From: Achromobacter veterisilvae
GTDB taxonomy: Bacteria > Pseudomonadota > Gammaproteobacteria > Burkholderiales > Burkholderiaceae_B
Assembly (NCBI RefSeq): GCF_900496975.1
Contig: NZ_UFQC01000012.1
Coordinates: 124,001-188,000 of the forward strand
Length of the DNA stretch: 64,000 nt
Direction: 5' to 3'
The position numbers and the translations under genes were made by a program. This document shows, piece after piece, positions 17,066-25,178 of this stretch (position 1 is its first letter; each line of letters begins with the position of its first letter). The notes below the pieces were generated by a model that was given only the letters and a program-made list of their open reading frames with translations, searched no databases and was not told the DNA's origin.

Positions 17066-17071
17066 GTATAC
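17066..17071 (+). promoter_or_regulatory. GTATAC operator-like site ahead of the permease gene
   Basis: ATAGTATACCGA overlaps the proposed -10 (TAGTAT) of the permease promoter, a suitable position for repression by the neighbouring FCD-GntR protein. Confidence 0.5.
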
Positions 17072-17114
17072 CGACAGTGGTGACCCGACAGCCACGCATA
17101 CAAGGGGAAAACGC

Positions 17115-18647
17115 ATGCAATCGGACGTAGTGCTCAATTCCGCGCATTGGATGTACCTATTCAGCGTGGCCGCGATCATCCTGACGATGATCCTGCGGGC
17201 CAACGTGGTGGTGCCATCGGTCATCGGCACCTTCCTGGTGGTGTTCGCCATCACCGGCAACCCGGTCAGCGCGCTGATAGGCATCTTCTCGGCCAGCTTC
17301 GTGGCCGCCAAAGAGCTGTTCAATATCTTCCTGGTGATCACCTTCATGACGGCGCTTCTCAACGCGCTCAAGACGTTGCAGGCGGACGTGCGCATGGTGC
17401 AGCCGTTCCGCCGCGTGATGCGGGGCGGCCATTCCTCGTTCGCGATCATCGCCCTCTGTACTTATGTGATCTCCCTGTTCTTCTGGCCCACGCCGGCGGT
17501 GCCGCTGGTGTCCGCCATCCTGCTGCCCGCGGCCATCGCGGCCGGCCTGCCGCCCCTGGCGGGCGCCATGGCCATCGCCATCGCCGGCCAGGGCATGGCC
17601 CTGTCCTCGGACTACGTGATCGGCGTGGCGCCGAGCATCAGCGCGAAGGCGGCGGGGGCGGCGGTCAGCGCCGCGGTGGTGGCGGACCGCGCGCTGGTGC
17701 TGTCGGTAATCACCGGGGCCGTGGCGCTGGTGGCCGCCTACCTGCTGGTCCGCAAGCACATCGTGGCGGCCGATCCGGCGCTCCTGTCCGCCTGGCAGGA
17801 GCGCGGGCAGGACGGCAGCCTGGCCCGCATCGAGCAGTCCGGCTCTTTCGACAAGGCGGAACTGGCGCGCGGCACCATGGGCGCGGACCCGGCCCTGCCC
17901 CGCGAGCCGGAACTGAGCGGCGAAGAACGCCGCCGGGTGCGCTGGTCCAAGACCTTCGCCATCGTGACGCCGCTGGCGTTCCTGGGCGTGATCGCGGTGA
18001 TGGTGCTGCCGCGCCTGTTCCCGTCCCTGCCCGCGCTGCGCGGCGGCGACGCGGCGGCGCTGGTGGGCGGCGTGGCCTTCGTCGTGATGATGCTGGTCAC
18101 CCTGGCGGCGGAAGGGCCGCGCAAGATGCTGGACGTCTGCCCCGAACACGTCACCGACGGGTTCGTGTTCGCCTTCAAGGCCATGGGCTCGGTGCTGCCG
18201 ATCGCGGGCTTCTTCTTCGTGGGCGCCAATGAAACGGCCGCGCAGATCCTGGGCGTGCCCCAGGCGCAGGCGCCGGGATTGCTGTTCGAGGTGATCTCGG
18301 CCGGGCAGCACCTGATTCCCGAAAACCATTTCCTGGTGGCGTTCGGCGTGCTGCTGGTCGGCATGATCACCGGGATCGACGGTTCGGGCTTCGCCGGCCT
18401 GCCGCTGACCGGCACCCTGTCCGGCGCCCTGGGGCCGGTGGTGGGCGTGGACCCGGCGACGCTGGCGGCGGTCGGGCAGATGGGCGCCGTCTGGACGGGC
18501 GGCGGCACGCTGATCGCCTGGTCCTCGCTGATCGCGGTGGCGGGTTTCGCGCGGGTGAACGTGCTGTCCCTGGTGCGCGCCCTGCTGCTGCCGGTGCTGC
18601 TGGCGCTGTTCATCTCGACGATCTGCGCCGTGCTGATCTGGAGTTGA
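17115..18647 (+). CDS. Polytopic permease (ion-transporter-superfamily-like)
   Basis: This 510-residue inner-membrane protein has about 11-12 helices. The first half includes FWPTPAVPLVSAILLPAAIAAGLPPLAGAMA and AIAGQGMALSSDYVIGVAPS. A soluble loop lies around residues 220-275 (SLARIEQSGSFDK), and a second repeat carries MITGIDGSGFAGLPLTGTLSG. The two-repeat layout with re-entrant loop-like motifs is reminiscent of GntP, CitM and Dcu-type carriers. I cannot name the exact family. By context it probably imports the substrate of the adjacent oxidative pathway. Confidence 0.72.
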   Translation: MQSDVVLNSAHWMYLFSVAAIILTMILRANVVVPSVIGTFLVVFAITGNPVSALIGIFSASFVAAKELFNIFLVITFMTALLNALKTLQADVRMVQPFRRVMRGGHSSFAIIALCTYVISLFFWPTPAVPLVSAILLPAAIAAGLPPLAGAMAIAIAGQGMALSSDYVIGVAPSISAKAAGAAVSAAVVADRALVLSVITGAVALVAAYLLVRKHIVAADPALLSAWQERGQDGSLARIEQSGSFDKAELARGTMGADPALPREPELSGEERRRVRWSKTFAIVTPLAFLGVIAVMVLPRLFPSLPALRGGDAAALVGGVAFVVMMLVTLAAEGPRKMLDVCPEHVTDGFVFAFKAMGSVLPIAGFFFVGANETAAQILGVPQAQAPGLLFEVISAGQHLIPENHFLVAFGVLLVGMITGIDGSGFAGLPLTGTLSGALGPVVGVDPATLAAVGQMGAVWTGGGTLIAWSSLIAVAGFARVNVLSLVRALLLPVLLALFISTICAVLIWS

Positions 18648-18677
18648 GTAGCTCAGATTAAAGTATACAATGTTCAA
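18644..18677 (+). promoter_or_regulatory. Promoter and GTATAC operator of the aldehyde dehydrogenase operon
   Basis: TTGAGT (18644-18649), 16 bases, then TACAAT (18666-18671) make a good sigma-70 promoter starting inside the permease stop codon. GTATACAATGTTCAA (18663-18677) overlaps the -10 and is identical to the sequence ahead of the diiron oxidase, which implies shared control. Confidence 0.65.
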
Positions 18678-18732
18678 AACCAGATGGCCGTCCTCCCGGG
18701 CGGCGCCTGGTTCAGCCTAAGGAAGCGCTCCC

Positions 18733-20193
18733 GTGGACGATCTCTCGCAGCAAACATTCCTGAACCGCATCGGCGGCAACTGGATTCCCGGCGCCGCGGG
18801 CAAAACGGCGCCCAACGTCAATCCCGCGGATACCGCCGATATCGTGGGCCGCTTCCAGGTGTCCGACGCGGCCGACGCGCGGCAGGCGGTGGAAGCGGCC
18901 GAGGCCGCCTTTCCCGGCTGGCGCGATACGCCGATCTCCAAGCGCGCCGCCATCCTGTTCCGCGCGGCCCAATACCTCGAAGACCGCGCCGGCGACATCG
19001 CCCGCGAACTGACGCGGGAGGAAGGCAAGAGCCTGGGCCTGGCCAAGGACGAAGTGCTGCGTTCCGCGCAGACCATCCGTTTCTATGCCGTGGAAGGGCA
19101 GTCCTACACCGGCGAGACCTATCCCAACGACGATCCGGACATGGTGGTCTACAGCCAGCGCGAGCCGCTGGGCGTGGTGACGGTGATCTCGCCCTGGAAC
19201 TTCCCCATTTCCATTCCGGCCCGCAAGATCGCCCCGGCGCTGATATCCGGCAATACCGTGGTGTTCAAGCCGTCCTCCGACGCGCCGCTGTCGGGCTACC
19301 GCCTGGCCGAGGCCTTCATCGACGCCGGCCTGCCCGCCGGCGTGCTCAATTTCCTGACCGGGCCGGCCGGCGCGGTCGGCGAGGCCATCACCGGGGCGCG
19401 CGCGGTCCGCGCGATTTCGTTCACTGGGTCCACCGCCGCCGGCGAACAGATCCATCGGACGGCCGGGCTGACCACGCGCACGCAGATGGAACTGGGCGGG
19501 AAGAATCCGCTGATCGTGCTGGCGGACGCCGACCTGGACCGGGCCGTGGACCTCGCCGTGAAGGGCGGTTTTTCGCTCAGCGGCCAGGCCTGCACGGGAA
19601 CCAGCCGGGTGCTGGTGGACAAGCGGGTGCGGCAGGACTTCACCGACAGGCTGCTGGCCCGGATGAAGGCGCTGACCATCGGCAACGGCCTGGACGGCAA
19701 CTTCGACCTGGGCCCGCTGGCCACCGCCAAGCAACTGGACAGCGTGCTGGGCTACGTGGCGCTCGGCAAGCAGGAGGCCACCCATCTGTACGGCGGCGAC
19801 CGCCTCACCGGCGCGGGGTTCGACCGCGGCTACTTCGTGACGCCGGCGCTCTTTACCGGGGTGACGCAGCAGATGCGCATCGCTCGGGAGGAAATCTTCG
19901 GCCCGGTGATCGCGCTGATCGAGGTCGACGGCTACGAAGACGCCATCGCCAAGGCCAACGATACCGAATACGGCCTGGCGGCCGCGATCGCCACCACCGA
20001 CGCGCGCTATGCGCACCGCTTCGCCCGCGACATCCAGGCGGGCACGGTGAAGATCAACCGGACCACCACCGGCAACCTGATCAACGCGCCGTTCGGCGGG
20101 CTCAAGCATTCCAGCACGTCCACGTTCCGCGAGTCGGGGCGCGCGGGGCTGGAGTTCTATACCCAGATCAAGACCGTGTACCGCGCGGGCTGA
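18733..20193 (+). CDS. NAD(P)-dependent aldehyde dehydrogenase
   Basis: This is a 486-residue aldehyde dehydrogenase superfamily enzyme. The catalytic residues are C287 in SGQACTGTS and E253 in MELGGKNP, with ISPWNFP (about 153-159) at the cofactor site. It resembles semialdehyde dehydrogenases, including the alpha-ketoglutaric semialdehyde type, but the substrate cannot be fixed. The start is a GTG with an AAGGAAG ribosome site. It is first in an operon with the GlcG-like protein and the flavin reductase, and shares an operator with the oxidase operon. It probably oxidises an aldehyde produced by that enzyme. Confidence 0.88.
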   Translation: MDDLSQQTFLNRIGGNWIPGAAGKTAPNVNPADTADIVGRFQVSDAADARQAVEAAEAAFPGWRDTPISKRAAILFRAAQYLEDRAGDIARELTREEGKSLGLAKDEVLRSAQTIRFYAVEGQSYTGETYPNDDPDMVVYSQREPLGVVTVISPWNFPISIPARKIAPALISGNTVVFKPSSDAPLSGYRLAEAFIDAGLPAGVLNFLTGPAGAVGEAITGARAVRAISFTGSTAAGEQIHRTAGLTTRTQMELGGKNPLIVLADADLDRAVDLAVKGGFSLSGQACTGTSRVLVDKRVRQDFTDRLLARMKALTIGNGLDGNFDLGPLATAKQLDSVLGYVALGKQEATHLYGGDRLTGAGFDRGYFVTPALFTGVTQQMRIAREEIFGPVIALIEVDGYEDAIAKANDTEYGLAAAIATTDARYAHRFARDIQAGTVKINRTTTGNLINAPFGGLKHSSTSTFRESGRAGLEFYTQIKTVYRAG

Positions 20194-20237
20194 CGCCCGG
20201 GCGGTCCCGTCCATCGCAATCGGAAGAGGATATCGCT

Positions 20238-20717
20238 ATGAAGCAGGTCTATCGCCTGGAACTTGAAGAAGCGCGCGTCATGGTGCGCGCCGCCATCGCC
20301 AAATCGGAAGAGATCGGCGTGCTGGAATCCATCTGCATCGTGGACGACGGCGGCTACCCCATCGCGCTGGAACGCATGGACGGGGCGCGCATCACCGGCC
20401 CGCAGATCGCCTGGAACAAGGCGTTCACCGCGGCCGGGCACAAGCGCTCCACGCATTTGTTCAATACGCCGCCCAACGGGCCGGCGCTGCCCGGCAACGA
20501 GGCCTTCGGCATCCAGTGGAGCTTCGACGGCAAGTTCGCGGTGTTCGTCGGCGGCTTTCCCATCGTGGTGAACGGCGAGGTGATCGGCGGCGTGGGCCTG
20601 AGCGGCGGCAACGGCGAACAGGACACCAAGGCGGGCGTGGCGGCGCTGGCCGCGCTGGCGGCGCTCCTGGAGCCGCGCGGCATGAAGGTGCTGGTCGAGG
20701 CGGACATCAAGAAATAG
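20238..20717 (+). CDS. GlcG/HbpS-type DUF336 protein
   Basis: This is a 159-residue soluble protein of the GlcG/HbpS/PduO-C family, with IVDDGGYPIALERMDGARI and the glycine-rich GEVIGGVGLSGGNGEQDTK. Some members bind haem or cobalamin; many lie in catabolic operons with no known role. A conserved NKAFTAAGHKRST segment is present. It is 44 bases after the aldehyde dehydrogenase and 12 bases before the reductase. A function in the oxidative pathway, perhaps as a small-molecule-binding or isomerising protein, is inference. Confidence 0.85.
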   Translation: MKQVYRLELEEARVMVRAAIAKSEEIGVLESICIVDDGGYPIALERMDGARITGPQIAWNKAFTAAGHKRSTHLFNTPPNGPALPGNEAFGIQWSFDGKFAVFVGGFPIVVNGEVIGGVGLSGGNGEQDTKAGVAALAALAALLEPRGMKVLVEADIKK

Positions 20718-20729
20718 GCGGGGCCGGCC

Positions 20730-21740
20730 ATGGCATACCGAGTGCATATCCTGGAAACCGACGAGGCGTTCCACGTCGAAGAAGGCGAATCCGTGCTGCA
20801 GGCCGCCGAGCGCTCGGCGGTGAAACTGCCGCACGAGTGCACCTTCGGCGGCTGCGGCACCTGCCGCATCAAGCTGGAGTCGGGCGCCGTCGCGTACGAC
20901 GAATTCCCGATGGCGCTGACGCCGGAAGAGGCGGCCGACGGCTACGCGCTCGCCTGCCAGGCCCGGCCGCTCGGCGATCTGCGCATCAGCGTGGCCAGCA
21001 GCCGGCAGTCGTTTCCGGAGCCGCGCCGCCTGCCGGCCACCATCCACCGCCTCGAGCGGTTTTGCGACGACGTCATCCACCTGACCCTGGCGCTGCCCGA
21101 GCCGGGCCTGGACTACGTGCCCGGCCAGTACATGAACGTGGTGCTGCCCGACGGCGAAACGCGCAGTTTTTCCATGGCTTCCGCGCCGGCGGGCAACCTG
21201 GTGGATTTCCACGTGCGCCGCATCCCGGGAGGACGCTACACCGACCATTGGCTGGGGCAGGCGCAAGCGGGCGCCGGCGTGGAGATCGAGGCGCCGCTCG
21301 GCGTGTTCAGCTACCACGAGGAAGACTGGCGGCCGCTCATCATGATGGCCACCGGCACCGGCATCGCGCCGATCAAGGCCATCCTGGAATCGCTGCTGGA
21401 CAATGAGGACTGCCCGCCGGTCACGCTGTACTGGGGCATGCGCACCGAGGCCGACCTGTACCTGCGCGACGTGATCGAAGGCTGGGCGGGGCGCCTGTAC
21501 GAGTTCAATTTCGTGCCGGTGCTGTCGCGCGCGGGCGCCGGCTGGCAGGGGCGGCGCGGCCACGTGCAGCAGGCTGTCCTGGAAGACCACGAGGACCTCT
21601 CCGAGCACGCGTTCTACCTTTGCGGGGCGCCGGAGATGATCCGGCAGGCCAAGCATCTGCTGGCCGCCCGCGGCGCCAGCCTGGACCATATGTACGCCGA
21701 CAGCTTCACCTTCCAGCACGCGCTGGCCGCCGCCGGCTGA
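20730..21740 (+). CDS. Ferredoxin-NAD(P)H reductase fused to [2Fe-2S] domain
   Basis: This 336-residue electron-transfer protein has an N-terminal plant-type ferredoxin domain (ligands C37, C42, C45, C76). It is followed by an FAD-binding barrel (RSFSMASAP, about 146-154) and an NAD(P)H domain (MMATGTGIAPIKAILE; a CGAPEMI segment late). The order is that of phenol hydroxylase P5, benzoate dioxygenase reductase and AscD-type proteins. It is the only reductase in the locus and probably feeds the two free ferredoxins and, through them, the diiron oxidase. It ends 12 bases from the convergent universal stress gene. Confidence 0.9.
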   Translation: MAYRVHILETDEAFHVEEGESVLQAAERSAVKLPHECTFGGCGTCRIKLESGAVAYDEFPMALTPEEAADGYALACQARPLGDLRISVASSRQSFPEPRRLPATIHRLERFCDDVIHLTLALPEPGLDYVPGQYMNVVLPDGETRSFSMASAPAGNLVDFHVRRIPGGRYTDHWLGQAQAGAGVEIEAPLGVFSYHEEDWRPLIMMATGTGIAPIKAILESLLDNEDCPPVTLYWGMRTEADLYLRDVIEGWAGRLYEFNFVPVLSRAGAGWQGRRGHVQQAVLEDHEDLSEHAFYLCGAPEMIRQAKHLLAARGASLDHMYADSFTFQHALAAAG

Positions 21741-21752
21741 GCCGGCCGGCTT

Positions 21753-22190
21753 CTAGCGGAACACCAGCACCGGCAGGCGAGTGTGCGCCAACACGCGCTG
21801 GGTTTCGCTGCCCAGCAGGAATCCCGTCATGCCATGGCGGCCGTGCGAGCCCATGATGATCAGGTCGCAGCCCTGGCTCTGCGCCGTTTCGACGATGGCT
21901 TCATGGGGATGGTCGTTGACCGTGACGACGGCGTTGCAGGGAACGAGCGCGTGGCGGGCCTCCGCTTCCAGGCCGTCCAGATACGTTTGCGCGTTCTTGC
22001 GCGCCTGATCGGTGTGATGCGCCTGCGTGGTGCCCAGCATCTCGGCCTGGTAGATCAGCAGATGGTCTTCCGGGATGGCGCGGATGAGCGTGACCGTGGC
22101 TCCCATTTCCTTGGCGAAAACAAGAGCGCGCTTGAAGGCCGACTCGGACAGGAGCGAACCGTCCACGGCGATGAGCAAGTGCTTGTACAT
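21753..22190 (-). CDS. Universal stress protein (UspA family)
   Basis: This 145-residue cytosolic protein begins YKHLLIAVDGS and ends with the ATP-binding motif MGSHGRHGMTGFLLGSETQRVL (G-x2-G-x9-GS/T). It should bind ATP and act in stress adaptation, often under microaerobic or stationary conditions. A strong AAGGAGAGG ribosome site precedes the ATG. It appears to be transcribed alone. Confidence 0.92.
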   Translation of the reverse strand: MYKHLLIAVDGSLLSESAFKRALVFAKEMGATVTLIRAIPEDHLLIYQAEMLGTTQAHHTDQARKNAQTYLDGLEAEARHALVPCNAVVTVNDHPHEAIVETAQSQGCDLIIMGSHGRHGMTGFLLGSETQRVLAHTRLPVLVFR

Positions 22191-22295
22191 GTTGCCTCTC
22201 CTTTAGGAAAAGGAATCCCGGGCAGCGGCCGATCCAGTATAGGCCCGCCGCCGGGCGCAATCCAGTCCAGCATAAGGACGAGGCGGACGCGGGTT

Positions 22296-22490
22296 TCAGG
22301 CTGTCCCGCGCAGCGCGTCGGCGCAAGGCGCCGGCTCCTGGAGAGGAGGGGTGGGCAGGCCTGCACGCGGCGGCGCGCAGACCACGTTGGGAAAGAGCGC
22401 GCCGGTGCCCATCAGCGCGCCCGCCGCCATGAGCCAGCGGTGCAAGGCGCTGGCTTGCGGGTCCGGAACGGGAGGAACAGGCGGCGTCAT
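22296..22490 (-). CDS. Small hypothetical membrane-associated protein
   Basis: This 64-residue frame starts MTPPVPPVPDP and has a GAAGGA ribosome site. It contains one hydrophobic stretch (WLMAAGALMGTGALFP) and a proline-rich tail. I do not recognise it. It sits between uspA and the organosulfur operon. Confidence 0.4.
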   Translation of the reverse strand: MTPPVPPVPDPQASALHRWLMAAGALMGTGALFPNVVCAPPRAGLPTPPLQEPAPCADALRGTA

Positions 22491-22571
22491 GGAAGCGTCC
22501 TTCGGTCGGAAAGAAAGCCTCGACTCTAAGCAAGAGGTCGGACGCAGCACAAACACCGATTGGTGATTTCG

Positions 22572-22602
22572 ATATGCGCGGCGCGGGCTTGCGCCGCATA
22601 TA
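22572..22602. promoter_or_regulatory. Inverted repeat in the promoter region of the organosulfur operon
   Basis: ATATGCG-CG-GCGC and GCGCCGCATAT are near-perfect inverted arms around GGGCTT, about 95 bases upstream of the first SfnB-like gene. The position suits an operator or leader hairpin. A sulfur-starvation LysR regulator (CysB, Cbl or SsuR type) would be the expected binder, but I cannot identify one. Confidence 0.4.
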
Positions 22603-22693
22603 CCGATTCCAAATATCCCCATGCGAAATCAGTTCTTCCGCGGGCCGGCGCGCCGTCTTAGGCTGCATGCTTTCCCCAACCGCAGGGCGAAAC

Positions 22694-23935
22694 ATGCCGC
22701 AAGCTTCAAGCCCCTCTACCGCCCAGGAAGACGACGAGGCGCCGCGGGTCGTCCCCGCCGCCAGGATCGAGAGCGATGCCCAGGCCATCGAGGCCGCGCG
22801 CGCGCTGGCCGTCGACTTCGCCCAGGGCGCGGCGGCGCGCGATCTGGAACGCAGCCTGCCGTGGCGCGAGATCGAACGCTATTCGGCCAGCGGGCTGGGT
22901 GGCATCACCGTGCCCCGCGAGTTCGGCGGAGCGCAGGTCTCGCACGCGACGCTGGCCGAAGTGTTCTGCATCGTCAGCGAAGCGGATCCCTCGCTGGGCC
23001 AGATTCCGCAAAATCACTTCGGCGCGCTCAACCTGCTGCGGCTGACCGGTACGCCGGCGCAGAAACGCCGCTATTACGAGGGCGTGCTGGCGGGCCGCCG
23101 GCTGGGCAACGCGGGGCCGGAACGGCACACGCGCCATGCGCGCGACATCCAGGCGCGCCTGACCCCGGACGGCGACGGATTTCGCCTGAGCGGGCGCAAG
23201 TTCTACTCCACCGGCGCGCTGTTCGCGCACTGGATTCCCACCAAGGCGCTGGACGCGGAAGGCCGCCTGGTCACCGTGGTGCTGGAACGCGGCGCGCCGG
23301 GCCTCGCGGTCGTGGACGACTGGTCCAGCTTCGGGCAGCGCACCACCGCCAGCGGCACCGTGCTGCTGGACAATGTGCGCGTCGAGGCGGGCAGCATCCT
23401 TCCCGCATGGACCGTGCAGGACAGCCCGACGCTGCAAGGCGCCTTCGCGCAGCTAATGCAGGCGGCCATCGACGCCGGCATCGCGCAAGGCGCGCTGCGG
23501 GACGCGGTGACGTTCCTGCGCGAACGCTCGCGCCCCTGGGCGGAAGCGGGTGTCGAACGCGCGACGGACGACCCCTATGTGATCGCGGACGTCGGCCGGC
23601 TGCACATCGAACTGCATGCCGCCCGGGCCGTTCTGGACGAAGCCGCCCGCCACCTGGACGATGCCGGGCAACGTCCGCTGGACGCCGATGGCGCGGCCGC
23701 CGCGTCCATCTCGGTAGCGCGGGCCAAGGCGCTGACGACCGAGATTGCGCTGGCCGCGGGCGAAAAACTCTTCGAGCTGTCCGGCGCGCGTTCATCGCTG
23801 TCCGAATTCAACCTGGACCGCCATTGGCGCAACGCGCGCACGCACACGCTGCACGATCCCGTGCGCTGGAAATACCACGCGGTCGGGGATTACGTGCTGA
23901 ACGGCCGGCGGCCCAACCGCCATTCCTGGATCTGA
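22694..23935 (+). CDS. SfnB/DszC-like flavin-dependent monooxygenase (paralogue 1)
   Basis: This 413-residue protein has the acyl-CoA dehydrogenase fold and the SfnB/DszC character: no acyl-CoA context, LGQIPQNHFG, LSGRKFYSTGALFAHWIP, and the C-terminal DRHWRNARTHTLHDPVRWK. Such enzymes use reduced flavin and O2 to oxidise organosulfur compounds such as sulfones or dibenzothiophene. The ATG at 22694 follows AGGGCGA; starts at 22667 or 22574 are possible. It heads a cluster that supplies flavin reductase (ssuE) and other monooxygenases. It stops four bases before its paralogue. Confidence 0.82.
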   Translation: MPQASSPSTAQEDDEAPRVVPAARIESDAQAIEAARALAVDFAQGAAARDLERSLPWREIERYSASGLGGITVPREFGGAQVSHATLAEVFCIVSEADPSLGQIPQNHFGALNLLRLTGTPAQKRRYYEGVLAGRRLGNAGPERHTRHARDIQARLTPDGDGFRLSGRKFYSTGALFAHWIPTKALDAEGRLVTVVLERGAPGLAVVDDWSSFGQRTTASGTVLLDNVRVEAGSILPAWTVQDSPTLQGAFAQLMQAAIDAGIAQGALRDAVTFLRERSRPWAEAGVERATDDPYVIADVGRLHIELHAARAVLDEAARHLDDAGQRPLDADGAAAASISVARAKALTTEIALAAGEKLFELSGARSSLSEFNLDRHWRNARTHTLHDPVRWKYHAVGDYVLNGRRPNRHSWI

Positions 23936-23939
23936 ATCC

Positions 23940-25157
23940 ATGTCCCACGACAACGTCTCCTCGCTGGCCCCTCGCCGCGCCGCCGTCATCGAAACCGACG
24001 CCCAGGCGCTGGAGACCGCCCGGGCGCTGGCCGCGGATTTCGTCCGCGAAGCTTCGCAGCGCGACCGCGAACGCCGCCTGCCGCTGCCGGAGCTGGAGCG
24101 CTACTCGCAGTCCGGCCTGTGGGGCATCACCGTGCCGCGGGAGCATGGCGGCGCGGGCGTGTCCCGCGCCACCCTGGCGGAGGTGACGGCGATCATCTCC
24201 CGCGCCGACGGTTCGTTGGGGCAGATCCCCCAGAACCACTACTACGCGCTGGAGGTCCTGCGCGTGAACGGCAGCGCGGACCAGCAGCGGCGCTTCTATG
24301 CCCGCGCGCTGGCGGGCGAGCGCTTCGGCAACGCGCTGGCCGAGATCGGCACCCGGACCGCGGCGGAGCGCCGCACGCGCCTGACGGCGGATCCCCAGGG
24401 AGGATGGCGCATCGACGGCAGCAAGTTCTATTGCACCGGCGCGCTCTACGCCCAATGGGTTCCCACCGCGACGGTGGGCGAAGACGGGATTCAGCGCCTG
24501 GCCTTCGTGCGGCGCGACAGCCCGGGGGTGGAAATCATCGACGACTGGTCGGGTTTCGGCCAGCGCGTGACGGGCAGCGGCACGGTGCTGTTCAAGAACG
24601 TCGCCGTGCCGGACGAAAACGTGATGGTGCTGACGGACCCGGCCGCGCCCGCCAACACTATCAAGCCGCTGGCGCAGATCATCCACGCCGCGATCGACCT
24701 GGGAATCGGGCAGGCCGCGCTGGCCGACGCCGTGGATTTCGTGCGCGAGCGCTCGCGCCCCTGGGTCGACGCCGGCGTCGAACGCGCGTCCGACGACCCG
24801 CTCACGATCGGCGAATTCGGGCGCCTGTCCATCCGGCTGGATGCCGCGCGCGCCCTGGTCGCGCGCGCCGGCCGGATCCTGGACGCCGCCACCGCCGACG
24901 CGTCGCCGCAGAACGTGGCCGCGGCCGCCATCGCGGTGGCGGAGGCCCGGGTGCTGACGACCGAGGCCTCGCTGGCCGCGGGCAGCAAGCTCTTCGAACT
25001 CGCCGGCACGCAGTCGACGCTGGACCCTCTGAACCTGGACCGGCACTGGCGCAATGCCCGCACGCACACCTTGCACGACCCCGTGCGCTGGAAGCTGCAT
25101 GCCGTGGGCAACTACTACTTGAACGACGCGGCGCCCGCGCGCGTCGGCACTACCTGA
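23940..25157 (+). CDS. SfnB/DszC-like flavin-dependent monooxygenase (paralogue 2)
   Basis: This 405-residue paralogue of the preceding gene shares the same landmarks (LGQIPQNHYYALEVLR, IDGSKFYCTGALYAQWVP, DRHWRNARTHTLHDPVRWK), so the pair probably arose by tandem duplication. It is predicted to oxidise an organosulfur substrate with FMNH2 from SsuE. The four-base gap from paralogue 1 implies co-translation. Differences in the substrate-facing segments (for example AEIGTRTAAERRTR versus GPERHTRHARDI) suggest diverged specificity. Confidence 0.82.
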   Translation: MSHDNVSSLAPRRAAVIETDAQALETARALAADFVREASQRDRERRLPLPELERYSQSGLWGITVPREHGGAGVSRATLAEVTAIISRADGSLGQIPQNHYYALEVLRVNGSADQQRRFYARALAGERFGNALAEIGTRTAAERRTRLTADPQGGWRIDGSKFYCTGALYAQWVPTATVGEDGIQRLAFVRRDSPGVEIIDDWSGFGQRVTGSGTVLFKNVAVPDENVMVLTDPAAPANTIKPLAQIIHAAIDLGIGQAALADAVDFVRERSRPWVDAGVERASDDPLTIGEFGRLSIRLDAARALVARAGRILDAATADASPQNVAAAAIAVAEARVLTTEASLAAGSKLFELAGTQSTLDPLNLDRHWRNARTHTLHDPVRWKLHAVGNYYLNDAAPARVGTT

Positions 25158-25178
25158 AATCCGTTGGAGCGGGCCGCG

